Shown piece by piece: positions 40,999 to 49,852 of a stretch of 64,000 nt of DNA. Positions within the stretch are counted from its first letter, which is position 1. Each line of letters starts with the position of its first letter. The stretch spans positions 1 through 64,000 of the forward strand of contig NZ_FNMV01000007.1 in NCBI RefSeq assembly GCF_900106645.1, given 5' to 3'. The stretch is from Flavobacterium degerlachei. GTDB taxonomy: Bacteria > Bacteroidota > Bacteroidia > Flavobacteriales > Flavobacteriaceae. The position numbers and the translations under genes were made by a program. Under the pieces are notes generated by a model. It saw only the letters and a list, made by a program, of their open reading frames with translations, did no database searches and was not told the DNA's origin.

Positions 40999-41379
40999 GT
41001 GAACGAATTTTTAAACATAGTCTTATATCCTTCGCTTTTTGCCTTTTTGGGTATAGCTGGAACCAAGTTTTGGGATTGGGTAAAACCAAAGGCGCAAAAA
41101 GATATAGAAACAGCAGATGCAAAGGCTAAGGACATTGAAAATGACAAGTCACAACTTGATTTAACAAAAGGTCTTTTGGATTTTGCTACTGAACAACTGG
41201 ATAAAGCCATTGCTCAAATAAAAAAGAGAGATGATGTTATTGATACTCAAGATTTACTAATTCAAGACTTGAATGCGAAGCTCAAGAATAGAAACAAGCA
41301 GTTTGATGAGCTAACCGAGCAGGTAGCACACTTAATAACAGAGTTGACAAAGTACAAGCAATTAAATGGTAAGATATAA
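40999..41379 (+). CDS. Membrane protein with coiled coil, possibly a holin or lysis accessory
   Basis: 126 aa with a GTG start, one N-terminal membrane helix (about 7-23, LYPSLFAFLGIAGTKFW) and a long coiled coil (about 30-120). The stop overlaps the endolysin start (ATG at 41379 shares the last base), so it is part of a lysis cassette. It has the layout of an inner-membrane spanin or a single-helix pinholin, but no family is recognised. Confidence 0.6.
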   Translation: MNEFLNIVLYPSLFAFLGIAGTKFWDWVKPKAQKDIETADAKAKDIENDKSQLDLTKGLLDFATEQLDKAIAQIKKRDDVIDTQDLLIQDLNAKLKNRNKQFDELTEQVAHLITELTKYKQLNGKI

Positions 41380-41855
41380 TGAGAACGGCTAAAGGAATAA
41401 AACACATAGCTATTCATTGTTCGGCTGGTTTCGGCAAGCGGGAATCAATAGAGGCTTTTTGGAAAACCAAAGGATGGAAGTCTCCTGGATACCACCGATT
41501 AATTGAAGTGGATGGAACCATACACAAGCTACTCGATTTTAGTAAAACATCAAACGGTGTTTTAGGTTTCAACGAGCAAACAATCAATATCTGCTATGTA
41601 GGAGGTGTTCAAAATAAGGGAACGGCGCGACAACCAATTTGGAAAGGCAAAGACACCCGAACAGAAGCCCAAAAAACAGCTATTAAAAGCTGTATAAAAG
41701 AGGCTCAGGAATGGTTAAAAAACAACGCAAACACTAACAAAATTATCATTCAAGGACATCGTGACTTTTCACCTGATTTGAACAAAAACGGAATCATTGA
41801 AAGTTGGGAGCGCATTAAAGAATGTCCTTCGTTTGACGCTAAAAAAGAGTATTGA
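41379..41855 (+). CDS. Phage endolysin, N-acetylmuramoyl-L-alanine amidase
   Basis: 158 aa of the amidase_2/T7 lysozyme-like family. Zinc ligands are visible: H11/H14 region in KHIAIHCSAGFG, H127 in IIQGHRDFSP and C148 in RIKECPSFDA. YHRLIEVDGTIHKLLD is also typical. It degrades peptidoglycan from inside at lysis. Adjacent genes encode membrane lysis proteins. Confidence 0.9.
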   Translation: MRTAKGIKHIAIHCSAGFGKRESIEAFWKTKGWKSPGYHRLIEVDGTIHKLLDFSKTSNGVLGFNEQTINICYVGGVQNKGTARQPIWKGKDTRTEAQKTAIKSCIKEAQEWLKNNANTNKIIIQGHRDFSPDLNKNGIIESWERIKECPSFDAKKEY

Positions 41856-42334
41856 TGAAATCACTAAAACACATTGTGTTGTCGTTTTTCTCACTCGTGG
41901 TACTGGCTTCCTGCGGAAGCGCGAAGCCCGCCGCGTTTGAAAACAGATCACAAACCATCACCATCAAAGAAACGGTGTACGACACCATTTTTAAGATAGA
42001 AAAAGACAGTAGCTCTTATCAGGCATTATTAGAGTGTCAAAACGGAGTAGTCGTTATAAAGCAGGTTGTTCAAGCCGAACCAGGGCGCACATTAAAAAGC
42101 CCAAAGGTTCGGCTGGATAACAACCAGTTGAAAATTGACTGTGAAGCACGAGCTCAGGAATTACTCGCTCATTATAAAAACACACATCAAACGAGTAACG
42201 AAGTCATCAGAGTGCCGGTCGAAGTAAATAAACTGACTTGGTGGCAGGAAACACAAATTAAACTATTAAGAATCATTGCCATTATTTCGCTCTTATTAGC
42301 AGTTTGGCTATTTGTAAAATCTAAAATCACATAA
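41855..42334 (+). CDS. Lipoprotein with C-terminal membrane helix, candidate u-spanin
   Basis: 159 aa from ATG 41855. The N-terminus MKSLKHIVLSFFSLVVLASCG has a lipobox with C20, and the C-terminus has a membrane helix (about 136-155, LLRIIAIISLLLAVWLFVKSK) after a periplasmic domain. A lipid-anchored outer-membrane end plus an inner-membrane helix in one chain is the plan of unimolecular spanins, which fuse the two membranes at lysis. It directly follows the endolysin gene. Function is inferred. Confidence 0.65.
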   Translation: MKSLKHIVLSFFSLVVLASCGSAKPAAFENRSQTITIKETVYDTIFKIEKDSSSYQALLECQNGVVVIKQVVQAEPGRTLKSPKVRLDNNQLKIDCEARAQELLAHYKNTHQTSNEVIRVPVEVNKLTWWQETQIKLLRIIAIISLLLAVWLFVKSKIT

Positions 42335-42338
42335 AATC

Positions 42339-42755
42339 ATGCACAAAATTTTTGAAACAAATCCAGACTTAAAGAAAGCGTACATCACTTCAGATGGAAC
42401 ACCATTTTATCAAGAGACTGACGCAAAGAATCACGCCAAAACCTTAAAGGATAAAAGCGTTGAACCCGTATTTAACGAAAGGGAATTACAGGTCGTGGAT
42501 GAGGAAGAGTTGACGGATGCCGACCGAGAAATGGCAGAATTCGAAGCAGCTGAAAAAGAAAAAGAAAAAGAAGCTAAGGCAGAATTAGCTAAGTCATTAG
42601 CCGAATTTGATCCAGCGGTTACTAAATATCCAGAAGCGGTAAAGCTATTCAAAGCTTTAGGTTTGGAGGCTGAAAACGAGAAAAAAGACACAATCTTTCC
42701 TTTGTTAGTGGCTGCAAAAGCAAGCGCACAAGAAGGAACTAATACTCAAGAGTAA
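42339..42755 (+). CDS. Hypothetical phage structural or chaperone protein
   Basis: 138 aa with a highly charged helical middle (MAEFEAAEKEKEKEAKAELA). It sits between the lysis genes and the tail sheath gene, touching the sheath start. No family recognised. Confidence 0.55.
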   Translation: MHKIFETNPDLKKAYITSDGTPFYQETDAKNHAKTLKDKSVEPVFNERELQVVDEEELTDADREMAEFEAAEKEKEKEAKAELAKSLAEFDPAVTKYPEAVKLFKALGLEAENEKKDTIFPLLVAAKASAQEGTNTQE

Positions 42756-43948
42756 TGGGAAAACCAAAAGTAAGTATAGGCTTTGAAAACGGCAACCTTG
42801 GGGTTGTCGCTACAAGCCCCGACGGAATTTGCTCTATTATAGCAAGTGCTACCGCAAACGGAACTTTTGCTTTAAATACTGTTTATACAGTGTTTAGTTT
42901 GAAAGAAGCCGAAACATTGGGCATCATAGGTGGAATTTCTAACTATGAATTGCACAAAACCATCAAGGAGTTTTATGCTGAAGCGGGAGACGGGACTGAA
43001 CTTTGGATTTATGGCGTTGCCAAAACCAGAACTTTAGACGAATTAGTTGCAGACAGCGCAACACTTTTAATGGCATCTAATAGACGTATTCGTGTTGTAT
43101 TATGCAAATATGCTCCAAGCGTTGCTGAAGTAACGAGTGAAAACGGTTTGCGTGAAGGTTTTCCAGCTACGTTAGCAGCGGCTCAAGCGATTGCTGATGA
43201 TTTCACCGAAAACAAAATACACCCCGTTGTTTTTGTTATCGAAGGATATAATTACACGGGAGTTCCTGCCGATCTAATAGGTTTCTCGACGACCACTTAC
43301 AACCGTGTAGCGGTTTTAATTGGGGATACCGAAACAAGAACCGGAACAACCGCATCGAAAGGTGCTGCGGTTGGAGTTTTGGGTGGTCGTATCGCTAAGA
43401 ACCAAGTACATGTTAATGTTGGGCGTGTGAAAGATGGCGCATTGAAACCTTTAGAGTTCTTTGTCCTGGACACACCAATTGAGCAGGTTAATATTGATGC
43501 TTTGTATGACAAAGGATTTATCACATTGACTACTCACGTAGGTAAATCGGGTTACTATTTTGTAGATGATCATTTGGCTTGTACGGTTGAGGATGATTAT
43601 CATTTCTTAACTCGTAGACGTGTTATTGATAAGGCTTTTGTTTTAGCAAATCAAACCTTAACCAATTTTGTCCTGGACACCGTTCCGTTGACGAACGAAG
43701 GAAAAATACAAGCGGCTTATGCTAAGGCATTAGAGGCTGAAGTGGAGCGAAAAATTGCACAGGAAATGTCAGCTAAAGGGGAACTTTCAGTTGATGAGAC
43801 CGTAGCAAATGATACAGGAGCTGAATGTGTAATTGATGTTACTAACAACATCGCACAGGATTCAACAATAAAAGGAAGAATCAGAGTGCGTCCTCATGGA
43901 TACGGTCGATTCTTAGAATTTACAATCGGATTTAATACAGGGCAATAA
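42755..43948 (+). CDS. Tail sheath protein (DUF2586-like)
   Basis: 397 aa starting MGKPKVSIGFENGNLGVVATSPDG, with RIRVVLCKY and RVDEN-type C-terminal RIRVRPHGYGRFLEFTIGFN. It matches the DUF2586 sheath-like family common in Bacteroidota contractile phages. Together with the tube gene downstream, it shows a contractile tail. Confidence 0.85.
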   Translation: MGKPKVSIGFENGNLGVVATSPDGICSIIASATANGTFALNTVYTVFSLKEAETLGIIGGISNYELHKTIKEFYAEAGDGTELWIYGVAKTRTLDELVADSATLLMASNRRIRVVLCKYAPSVAEVTSENGLREGFPATLAAAQAIADDFTENKIHPVVFVIEGYNYTGVPADLIGFSTTTYNRVAVLIGDTETRTGTTASKGAAVGVLGGRIAKNQVHVNVGRVKDGALKPLEFFVLDTPIEQVNIDALYDKGFITLTTHVGKSGYYFVDDHLACTVEDDYHFLTRRRVIDKAFVLANQTLTNFVLDTVPLTNEGKIQAAYAKALEAEVERKIAQEMSAKGELSVDETVANDTGAECVIDVTNNIAQDSTIKGRIRVRPHGYGRFLEFTIGFNTGQ

Positions 43949-43950
43949 TT

Positions 43951-44364
43951 ATGGCATTTAATTCAAGACAATACGAATGGGGCGATATGACTCTCATTTT
44001 AGGAGGTAGGGATGTAACTGGAATCCGAGCAATTAAGTACACAGAAAAGATAGAGCAAGAACCATTGCATGCTAAAGGGAGATTTCCTCAAAGTATTCAA
44101 AGTGGAAATATCACTGTAGAAGGAGAGATCACTGTTTTGCAATCGGAGCTTATTGCTTTGGAAAAAGCAGGTAACGGATCTATTTTGGGACTAAACCTCG
44201 ATGCAGTTGTCGCTTATGGTAATCCGTCTTTAGGAGACGCTATGACAACAAATAGAATTGTTGGAATTTCTTTTGGTGAATCATCAAAGGAATTGAAACA
44301 GGGTGATAAATTCATGGAAATTACAATTCCATTTATGGCCTTGAGAGTTTTAAATCAAGCATAA
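43951..44364 (+). CDS. Tail tube protein
   Basis: 137 aa (MAFNSRQYEWGDMTLILGGRD...), a beta-rich protein 2 bp after the sheath gene, the standard place of the tube. GEITVLQSELIALEKAG and KFMEITIPFMALRV are typical of tube proteins of this phage type. Confidence 0.85.
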   Translation: MAFNSRQYEWGDMTLILGGRDVTGIRAIKYTEKIEQEPLHAKGRFPQSIQSGNITVEGEITVLQSELIALEKAGNGSILGLNLDAVVAYGNPSLGDAMTTNRIVGISFGESSKELKQGDKFMEITIPFMALRVLNQA

Positions 44365-44367
44365 CAT

Positions 44368-44393
44368 TAAAGCACTCCTTCGGGAGTGCTTTT
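44368..44393 (+). terminator. Hairpin terminator after the tube gene
   Basis: AAAGCACTCC/GGGAGTGCTTT around a TTC loop, followed by a T/A-rich tract. It may attenuate transcription between the abundant tube and the scarce chaperone. Confidence 0.8.
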
Positions 44394-44415
44394 ATAAAAA
44401 CCACAACAATAAACA

Positions 44416-44715
44416 ATGAAAAAAGCAACCGCAGAACAAATAGCAGAATGGAAAGCGCAACATCTAAATGTTTATGCGCTGAAAGCCAAGGAATCGGATA
44501 AGATTTGTTATTTGAGAAAACCAACACGTCAAGAGTTAATCTATGCTACAAAAGCAAGTGAAACCGATTCTTTAAATTTTAATGCCTCAATTTTAAAAAG
44601 TTGCTGGCTACATGGTGATGAGGAAATCATGACAAACGATAGTTTGTTTTTAGGAATTTGTCCTATGCTAGACGAAATATGCGCCTTTGAAAAATTTGAG
44701 CTGGAAAAGCTGTAG
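44416..44715 (+). CDS. Tail assembly chaperone (Mu gp41-like)
   Basis: 99 aa (MKKATAEQIAEWKAQHLNVY...) encoded between tube and tape measure, where tail chaperones sit. It ends at TAG 44713-44715. The -1 frame stays open from 44700 to 44867 and lacks an ATG, so a -1 slip within GGAAAAG (44703-44709) would give a longer product, as in many tail phages. Confidence 0.75.
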   Translation: MKKATAEQIAEWKAQHLNVYALKAKESDKICYLRKPTRQELIYATKASETDSLNFNASILKSCWLHGDEEIMTNDSLFLGICPMLDEICAFEKFELEKL

Positions 44716-44867
44716 AGTCATCGGCAGTTCATGAGAATGACTGGCTCCGAATAGCGAACGCTCAATTAAGGTATTATTATCATCTTAATCCTGATGACTT
44801 GACAGACAAGGAATGGGCAAATAAATACGCTGAATTAATTTATATCAGAAAACTAGAAAATCCTTAA
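44700..44867 (+). CDS. Frameshift extension of the tail assembly chaperone
   Basis: In the -1 frame after the chaperone, AVESSAVHENDWLRIANAQL... runs about 53 residues to TAA 44865-44867, five bases before the tape-measure ATG. It has no ATG of its own (one late TTG is possible). The preceding -1 stop is TGA at 44697-44699, confining the shift to 44700-44712. Tail chaperone pairs of this type are made by programmed frameshifting. Confidence 0.65.
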   Translation, partial: AGKAVESSAVHENDWLRIANAQLRYYYHLNPDDLTDKEWANKYAELIYIRKLENP

Positions 44868-44872
44868 TCACA

Positions 44873-46858
44873 ATGAGCAATACATTAAGCTACATGATTC
44901 AAATCAACAGTAATGTTGATAAGGCTAATTCTACTATTGATAAATTTTCGAATAACGTTCTTACTGGTATTGATAAAATTCAAAAAAGGTTCAATTCTCT
45001 AAATATGAACGCTTTTATCCAAAACGTGAGCGCAGCTGCTGACGGAATTGCGAGCATGAACAAGCCCGGACTGGATTTAAGTACAAGTATGTACGACCTT
45101 CAAGCAATTACTGGAGTTACAGGACAAAAACTAAAAGATATTGAAGGGTATGCCCGCCAAAATGCTAAAACATTTGGTGGTGAAGCATCCCAATCAGCTG
45201 AGTCATATAAGTTGATTCTTTCTCAATTGTCACCTGAGATTGCCAAGGTTCCTAAAGCTTTACAGGCAATGGGTAGAGAGGCATCGATAACCAGTAAGTT
45301 GATGGGCGGTGATACTGTGGCTGCAACTAATGTTTTAACAACGGCATTGAATCAATATCAAGTTGCGCTTGATGACCCTATAGCTGCGTCGAAGGAAATG
45401 GCACGAATGAACAACGTAATGGCAGCATCTGCCAAAGAAGGTTCTGCTGAATTGCCACAGATTGCACAAGCTTTAGAACAATCAGGATTAGCAGCTAAAA
45501 CGGCAAGTGTAGGATTTGAGGAAACAAACGCTTGGATTCAGGTATTGGATAAAAATGGTAAAAAAGGAGCTGAAGGAGGTGTTGCATTGCGTAATGTAAT
45601 GGCAACATTAGCACAAGGACGATTTTTACCAAAAGATGTAAGGACTGAATTAAAAGCAGCGGGTGTTGATATTAATAAGTTAACGGATAATTCGGTGTCA
45701 CTATCCGAAAGGATAAAGCCACTTAAAAATATCATGCAGGACCAGGCATTAGTAACTAAGTTGTTTGGTAAAGAAAATAGCAACGCAGCTATTGCTATGA
45801 TTTCGAATACTGATGAAGCCGAAAGGTTGACTAAAGCCGTGACCGGAACTAATACAGCGTATGAACAAGCTGCTATTATTATGGAAAGCCCTTTGGAGAA
45901 AAACAAACGGCTAAAGGCTCAAATAGATGATTTTAAAATTTCACTTTTTAATGGTACGAATGGCTGGATAGGCTATGCAGATGTTTTAGGTAATACCGCT
46001 CGTGATTTTTCGAATCTAATGCCAATAATGCAAGGAGCTGGCACCGTGTTTTCAACTTTAACAAGTGCTACAAAATTGCAAGCGTTGTGGACATCGATAG
46101 TTACTGGAGCTACAAGCACATGGACTGGCGCACAAGCGGCATTTAACGCTATAATGGCAATAAATCCAGTTGTTTTGATTGTTGCTGGTGTTGTTGCTCT
46201 AGTGGCTGTAATTGCTCTCGTTGTTTCAAAAACTGAAGGATGGGGAAAAGCATGGAAACATACCGTTAATGGTGCAAAACTACTTTTTGTAGCCTATGTT
46301 CAAACAGCAAAAGCACAATTTAATATGTTAGTGAACGGATTTATGATTGGTATCAATAAAATTCAAATTGCTTGGTATAAGTTTAAAAACATAGTTGGAT
46401 TAGGCAACAAAGCCGAAAACAACGCCCAGATTTCACAGCTTAATACACAGATTGAAGCTCGTAAGAAATCAATTGTTGATGGTTATAAAAAAGCAGGAAA
46501 CACAGCAGTTCAGGCAGCAGGTGAATTTAGAGCTGCTTACGACTCCGTAAAATGGAAAAAGGAGAAAAAAGCCAGTGAAGCCAGCGGAATAAGTACACCC
46601 GGATTACCCGGAACTAATTTAGGTAACGGTGGTGGTTCTGGCAATACTAATGGCGGTTCGGACAAAATGAAAAAAAGTAATGAAGCCGTCGCCACTGGTG
46701 GTACTAAGCACAATTACATCACTATAAAGATTGAGCAATTAATCGGTTTGAAAGCCGATAATGTAAACGGCGGTGCAACTGCTGCTAAACAATCGGGCGA
46801 AGGTGTTACAGATGAGTTATTAAGAATTTTAGCAATGGCTGGAACAGCTAACGGATAA
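44873..46858 (+). CDS. Tail tape measure protein
   Basis: 661 aa with the TP901-type tape-measure core MYDLQAITGVTGQKLKDIEGYARQ (about 70-330), hydrophobic segments about 430-460 (AINPVVLIVAGVVALVAVIA) and a glycine-rich region (about 575-600). Its length sets tail length, roughly 100 nm at 0.15 nm per residue. It follows the chaperone extension. Confidence 0.92.
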   Translation: MSNTLSYMIQINSNVDKANSTIDKFSNNVLTGIDKIQKRFNSLNMNAFIQNVSAAADGIASMNKPGLDLSTSMYDLQAITGVTGQKLKDIEGYARQNAKTFGGEASQSAESYKLILSQLSPEIAKVPKALQAMGREASITSKLMGGDTVAATNVLTTALNQYQVALDDPIAASKEMARMNNVMAASAKEGSAELPQIAQALEQSGLAAKTASVGFEETNAWIQVLDKNGKKGAEGGVALRNVMATLAQGRFLPKDVRTELKAAGVDINKLTDNSVSLSERIKPLKNIMQDQALVTKLFGKENSNAAIAMISNTDEAERLTKAVTGTNTAYEQAAIIMESPLEKNKRLKAQIDDFKISLFNGTNGWIGYADVLGNTARDFSNLMPIMQGAGTVFSTLTSATKLQALWTSIVTGATSTWTGAQAAFNAIMAINPVVLIVAGVVALVAVIALVVSKTEGWGKAWKHTVNGAKLLFVAYVQTAKAQFNMLVNGFMIGINKIQIAWYKFKNIVGLGNKAENNAQISQLNTQIEARKKSIVDGYKKAGNTAVQAAGEFRAAYDSVKWKKEKKASEASGISTPGLPGTNLGNGGGSGNTNGGSDKMKKSNEAVATGGTKHNYITIKIEQLIGLKADNVNGGATAAKQSGEGVTDELLRILAMAGTANG

Positions 46859-46859
46859 T

Positions 46860-47528
46860 ATGGCTTTAGATAATCAAGATTTATTGTTTGCTAGTTTGAT
46901 GGGAAGTCGAGCAGTTAGTTTAATTCAGAATGTAAATATTTTGAACGGTCAGTTGCGTAAACACGTTTTGCCAGTTATTCCTTTTTTGCCTTTAAAAAAT
47001 GATAATAACGTTTCGGATGTACCGGGCAAAGCAATTAATATAAATGACAACTGGACAACGCCTAACGCTGTTAATGAAGACGAACAGTTTTTTCCGTTAA
47101 GTTTTTCCTTTAAAGAAAATAGTGTTCGTTGGGTTTTTCCGTATGAGCCTATGATTGATTTTGGATCAGGGAATAACATTGTAAAACGCAACGTAGCTAA
47201 ACAAGGGGAGAAATTAATAGGCACGATAAAAGAACGTTGGAACCGTAAGGATTTTGACATAACAGTCACAGGTGTATTGATAGGAAGTATCATGCAGGGA
47301 AAGCCCGAAGATTGTTTTCCAAAAGATCAATTTATTAAGTTGTTTGAATTTTTAAAACATTCGAAGGAACTGTTTATTTATTGTCATCCTTTGGAATTAG
47401 CAGGAATTACAAAAGTGGTAGTAGAGGATTATCGTTTCCCGTTTACAAAGGGTGAAAATGTTCAAGCTTTTGAGCTGAAGCTAACAAGTGATTACTCTTA
47501 TGAACTGTTGATTAAAGAAGATTTTTAA
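46860..47528 (+). CDS. DUF6046-type tail protein
   Basis: 222 aa (MALDNQDLLFASLMGSRAVS...), located between tape measure and hub genes where the Mu N/tail-hub-associated protein resides. The DUF6046 assignment is from memory. Likely part of the baseplate or tail tip; it shares its final base with the next start. Confidence 0.6.
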   Translation: MALDNQDLLFASLMGSRAVSLIQNVNILNGQLRKHVLPVIPFLPLKNDNNVSDVPGKAININDNWTTPNAVNEDEQFFPLSFSFKENSVRWVFPYEPMIDFGSGNNIVKRNVAKQGEKLIGTIKERWNRKDFDITVTGVLIGSIMQGKPEDCFPKDQFIKLFEFLKHSKELFIYCHPLELAGITKVVVEDYRFPFTKGENVQAFELKLTSDYSYELLIKEDF

Positions 47529-48499
47529 TGTACAACATCAATTGGAATATTCGATTTAAAACTGAAGGTATCAATTATTCGTTGCGAACTTTTGAATCTA
47601 TTGATATTGATTGTAGTGTAGATAATTTAGTCGATACGGCTGTGATCACATTACCAGAGGCGTTTATGAATGATGTTTTCAATATTGGAAAGGAGGTTAA
47701 GCGAGGTTCGGAAGTGATTATAAAAGCGGGCTATGATGGTGAATTGCAAACGGAATTTGTGGGCTATGTACTGGATGTGGTCAATAATGATAATTCATTG
47801 AAAATTAATTGTGAAGATGCTCTTTTTTTATTTAGAAAAGAGGTGAAAGATGTAGAATTGAAACCTACCTCAGTTCCAAAAATAGCACAACTTTTAATTG
47901 ATCAGATAGATTCGTCTTATACGTTGGTTTGTGATTATAGTATCAGTTATGAAAAATTTGTCATTCATCAAGCCACAGCTTATGATGTATTAAAAAAAAT
48001 AACGGAAGAAACTAAGGCTAATATTTATTTCGACACCGAAAAAAAAGAGTTGCATATTCATGCACCTTATACTGAAAAGGGTGGTGAAGCTATTTATTCG
48101 ATGCAAAGAAATGTTGAAAATAGTTCTTTGGAATTTAAAAAAGCTATTGACCGAAAAGTTGAAGTAACGGTTGAAAAAACAAATTTGAACGGAAAGGTTG
48201 AGAGTTATACTGGAGGGACAACTGGAGGCGATAAAATTACTTTGAAAGTAGGATCAATTGCAACAGCTGATTTAAAAAAAATAGCCGATGCGGAACTAAT
48301 AAGGCGATCGGCTGATATGTATGAGGGAAGTTTTGACACCTGGGCAATACCATTTGTAAAACCAACCTACTCAGTTAAAATTAAAGACGAGGATTATCCC
48401 GATCAGGATGGAAAATACTATGTAGTTGGCGTAAGCACTTCGATAAGTGAAAATGGCTTTAAAAGAACGGTTAAACCGGGTATAAAATTGAGTTTGTAA
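47528..48499 (+). CDS. Baseplate hub protein (gpD/Mu gp44-like)
   Basis: 323 aa with VIIKAGYDGELQTEFVGYVLDVVNNDNS and TAYDVLKKITEETKANIYFDTE, characteristic of phage hub proteins of the gpD family. It overlaps the spike gene by one base. Confidence 0.85.
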   Translation: MYNINWNIRFKTEGINYSLRTFESIDIDCSVDNLVDTAVITLPEAFMNDVFNIGKEVKRGSEVIIKAGYDGELQTEFVGYVLDVVNNDNSLKINCEDALFLFRKEVKDVELKPTSVPKIAQLLIDQIDSSYTLVCDYSISYEKFVIHQATAYDVLKKITEETKANIYFDTEKKELHIHAPYTEKGGEAIYSMQRNVENSSLEFKKAIDRKVEVTVEKTNLNGKVESYTGGTTGGDKITLKVGSIATADLKKIADAELIRRSADMYEGSFDTWAIPFVKPTYSVKIKDEDYPDQDGKYYVVGVSTSISENGFKRTVKPGIKLSL

Positions 48500-49005
48500 T
48501 GGATACAGCAGCAGAAATAAAACAAGCCTTAATTAAAGCTTTGGGAATTACTCCAAACCTCGCTATTACGGCAACGGTTGTGTCTATTGAAAATGATACG
48601 TGCACCGTAAAATTATTAAGTGAGTTGGTTTTGTCAGATGTGCGATTGAAAGCGACTATTTCAGATGGCGAAGATCGGTTTTTGATTGTTCCTAAGATAA
48701 ATAGTGAGGTGATATTAATGAGCCAAACAGGGACTTTAAGTAGTTTGATGCTTATTAAAGTTGATGCTGTAGAAAGCATTCGATACAAAAAAGGAGATTT
48801 TGAATTCGCTGTTGATGGAACTTCCGGAAAGGTGACTTTGAAAAACTCGAGTAATAATTTTGGAGCATTGGTTACCCAGTTCATAACTGAAATTAAGACT
48901 ATGATCATTTTGACACCTACTGGACCAGGTAAAGTAGCTCCATCGTCAATAACGAAATTTGAGGCTTTAGATGCGAAATTTAAAACACTTTTAAACAGCG
49001 ATTAA
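48499..49005 (+). CDS. Baseplate spike protein (gpV/Mu gp45-like)
   Basis: 168 aa with an OB-fold-like start (ATVVSIENDTCTVKLLSELV...) and a beta-helix-like end. The conserved position and VPKINSEVILMSQTG support assignment as the baseplate spike. Confidence 0.8.
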   Translation: MDTAAEIKQALIKALGITPNLAITATVVSIENDTCTVKLLSELVLSDVRLKATISDGEDRFLIVPKINSEVILMSQTGTLSSLMLIKVDAVESIRYKKGDFEFAVDGTSGKVTLKNSSNNFGALVTQFITEIKTMIILTPTGPGKVAPSSITKFEALDAKFKTLLNSD

Positions 49006-49006
49006 A

Positions 49007-49216
49007 ATGGCATTAAACAAAACAACATTAAAAACTACGATTGTTTCTCTTTTGACTGATATGTTAGCAAAAGAAGAAAATTCCATAGAGGAATTTGCAA
49101 CTCGATTAAGTGATGGTATTGATTCCTTTGTAAAGTCGGGAACTGTAAACGTAAATGTTACTACAACGGGTACAGCGACAAATCAATCAGGAAGTGGAAC
49201 AGGAACTATAAGCTAA
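49007..49216 (+). CDS. Small baseplate-region protein
   Basis: 69 aa ending in NQSGSGTGTIS, a glycine/serine-rich tail. It is 1 bp after the spike gene. Its role is unknown; possibly spike-associated. Confidence 0.55.
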   Translation: MALNKTTLKTTIVSLLTDMLAKEENSIEEFATRLSDGIDSFVKSGTVNVNVTTTGTATNQSGSGTGTIS

Positions 49217-49218
49217 TT

Positions 49219-49557
49219 ATGAAAGATAGAGGAATTCAATTATCAGATGGTAATGGCGGATTGGAAGCAATTGACTTAAAAATTGAAGTACAACGTGATG
49301 GTAATGGAAAGATTGCTAAGGGTTTGATAATAGGTAATACTTTGAGTCAAAATCAAGCACTTTTATTAATTGCTAATCCTGGCGAAATCAAATTTGTTCC
49401 TACGCTTGGAGTGGCTATTGTTGAATTGACTTTAGATAATGATTATTTGCGTTTTCGTCACCGTATTCGAGAGCATTTTTCTAAAGATGGGTTGAATGTA
49501 AGGGCGGTTGAATTATCACAAGGGAAACCGTTAAAAATAGAAGCCAGTTATGAGTAA
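49219..49557 (+). CDS. Baseplate protein W/gp25-like
   Basis: 112 aa with LIIGNTLSQNQALLLIANPGEIKF and FRHRIREHFSKDGLNV, similar to GpW/gp25-type (Mu gp46-like) baseplate wedge proteins. It precedes the LysM-type and gp47-like genes as expected for a baseplate operon. Confidence 0.7.
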   Translation: MKDRGIQLSDGNGGLEAIDLKIEVQRDGNGKIAKGLIIGNTLSQNQALLLIANPGEIKFVPTLGVAIVELTLDNDYLRFRHRIREHFSKDGLNVRAVELSQGKPLKIEASYE

Positions 49558-49852
49558 TGTAATTGTACATCAAGGACAAACTTTATTTGATATTGCTGTT
49601 CAGGAAAGTGGCAATGTAGCGGCTGTTTTTGATTGGGCTTTAAAAAACAATAAGTCCATTACAGAGGAACTTGTAACGGGCGAAATTCTGGAAAATCCCG
49701 AAAGTATTTATACAGAAATAGCGGTGACTAATTATTTTAAAACAAATAATAGCAAATCAGCCACCGCAATAACCAAACAAAACCACGAGCTCATTGTAGC
49801 CGATGAAGGAATTGGTGCAATGATAATCGAAAACACATTTATAGTAGGATAA
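49550..49852 (+). CDS. LysM-like baseplate/tail protein
   Basis: 100 aa with an N-terminal LysM-like motif VIVHQGQTLFDIAVQESGNV. It overlaps both neighbours by a few bases. It may bind the tube interior as in related phages. Confidence 0.7.
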   Translation: MSNVIVHQGQTLFDIAVQESGNVAAVFDWALKNNKSITEELVTGEILENPESIYTEIAVTNYFKTNNSKSATAITKQNHELIVADEGIGAMIIENTFIVG

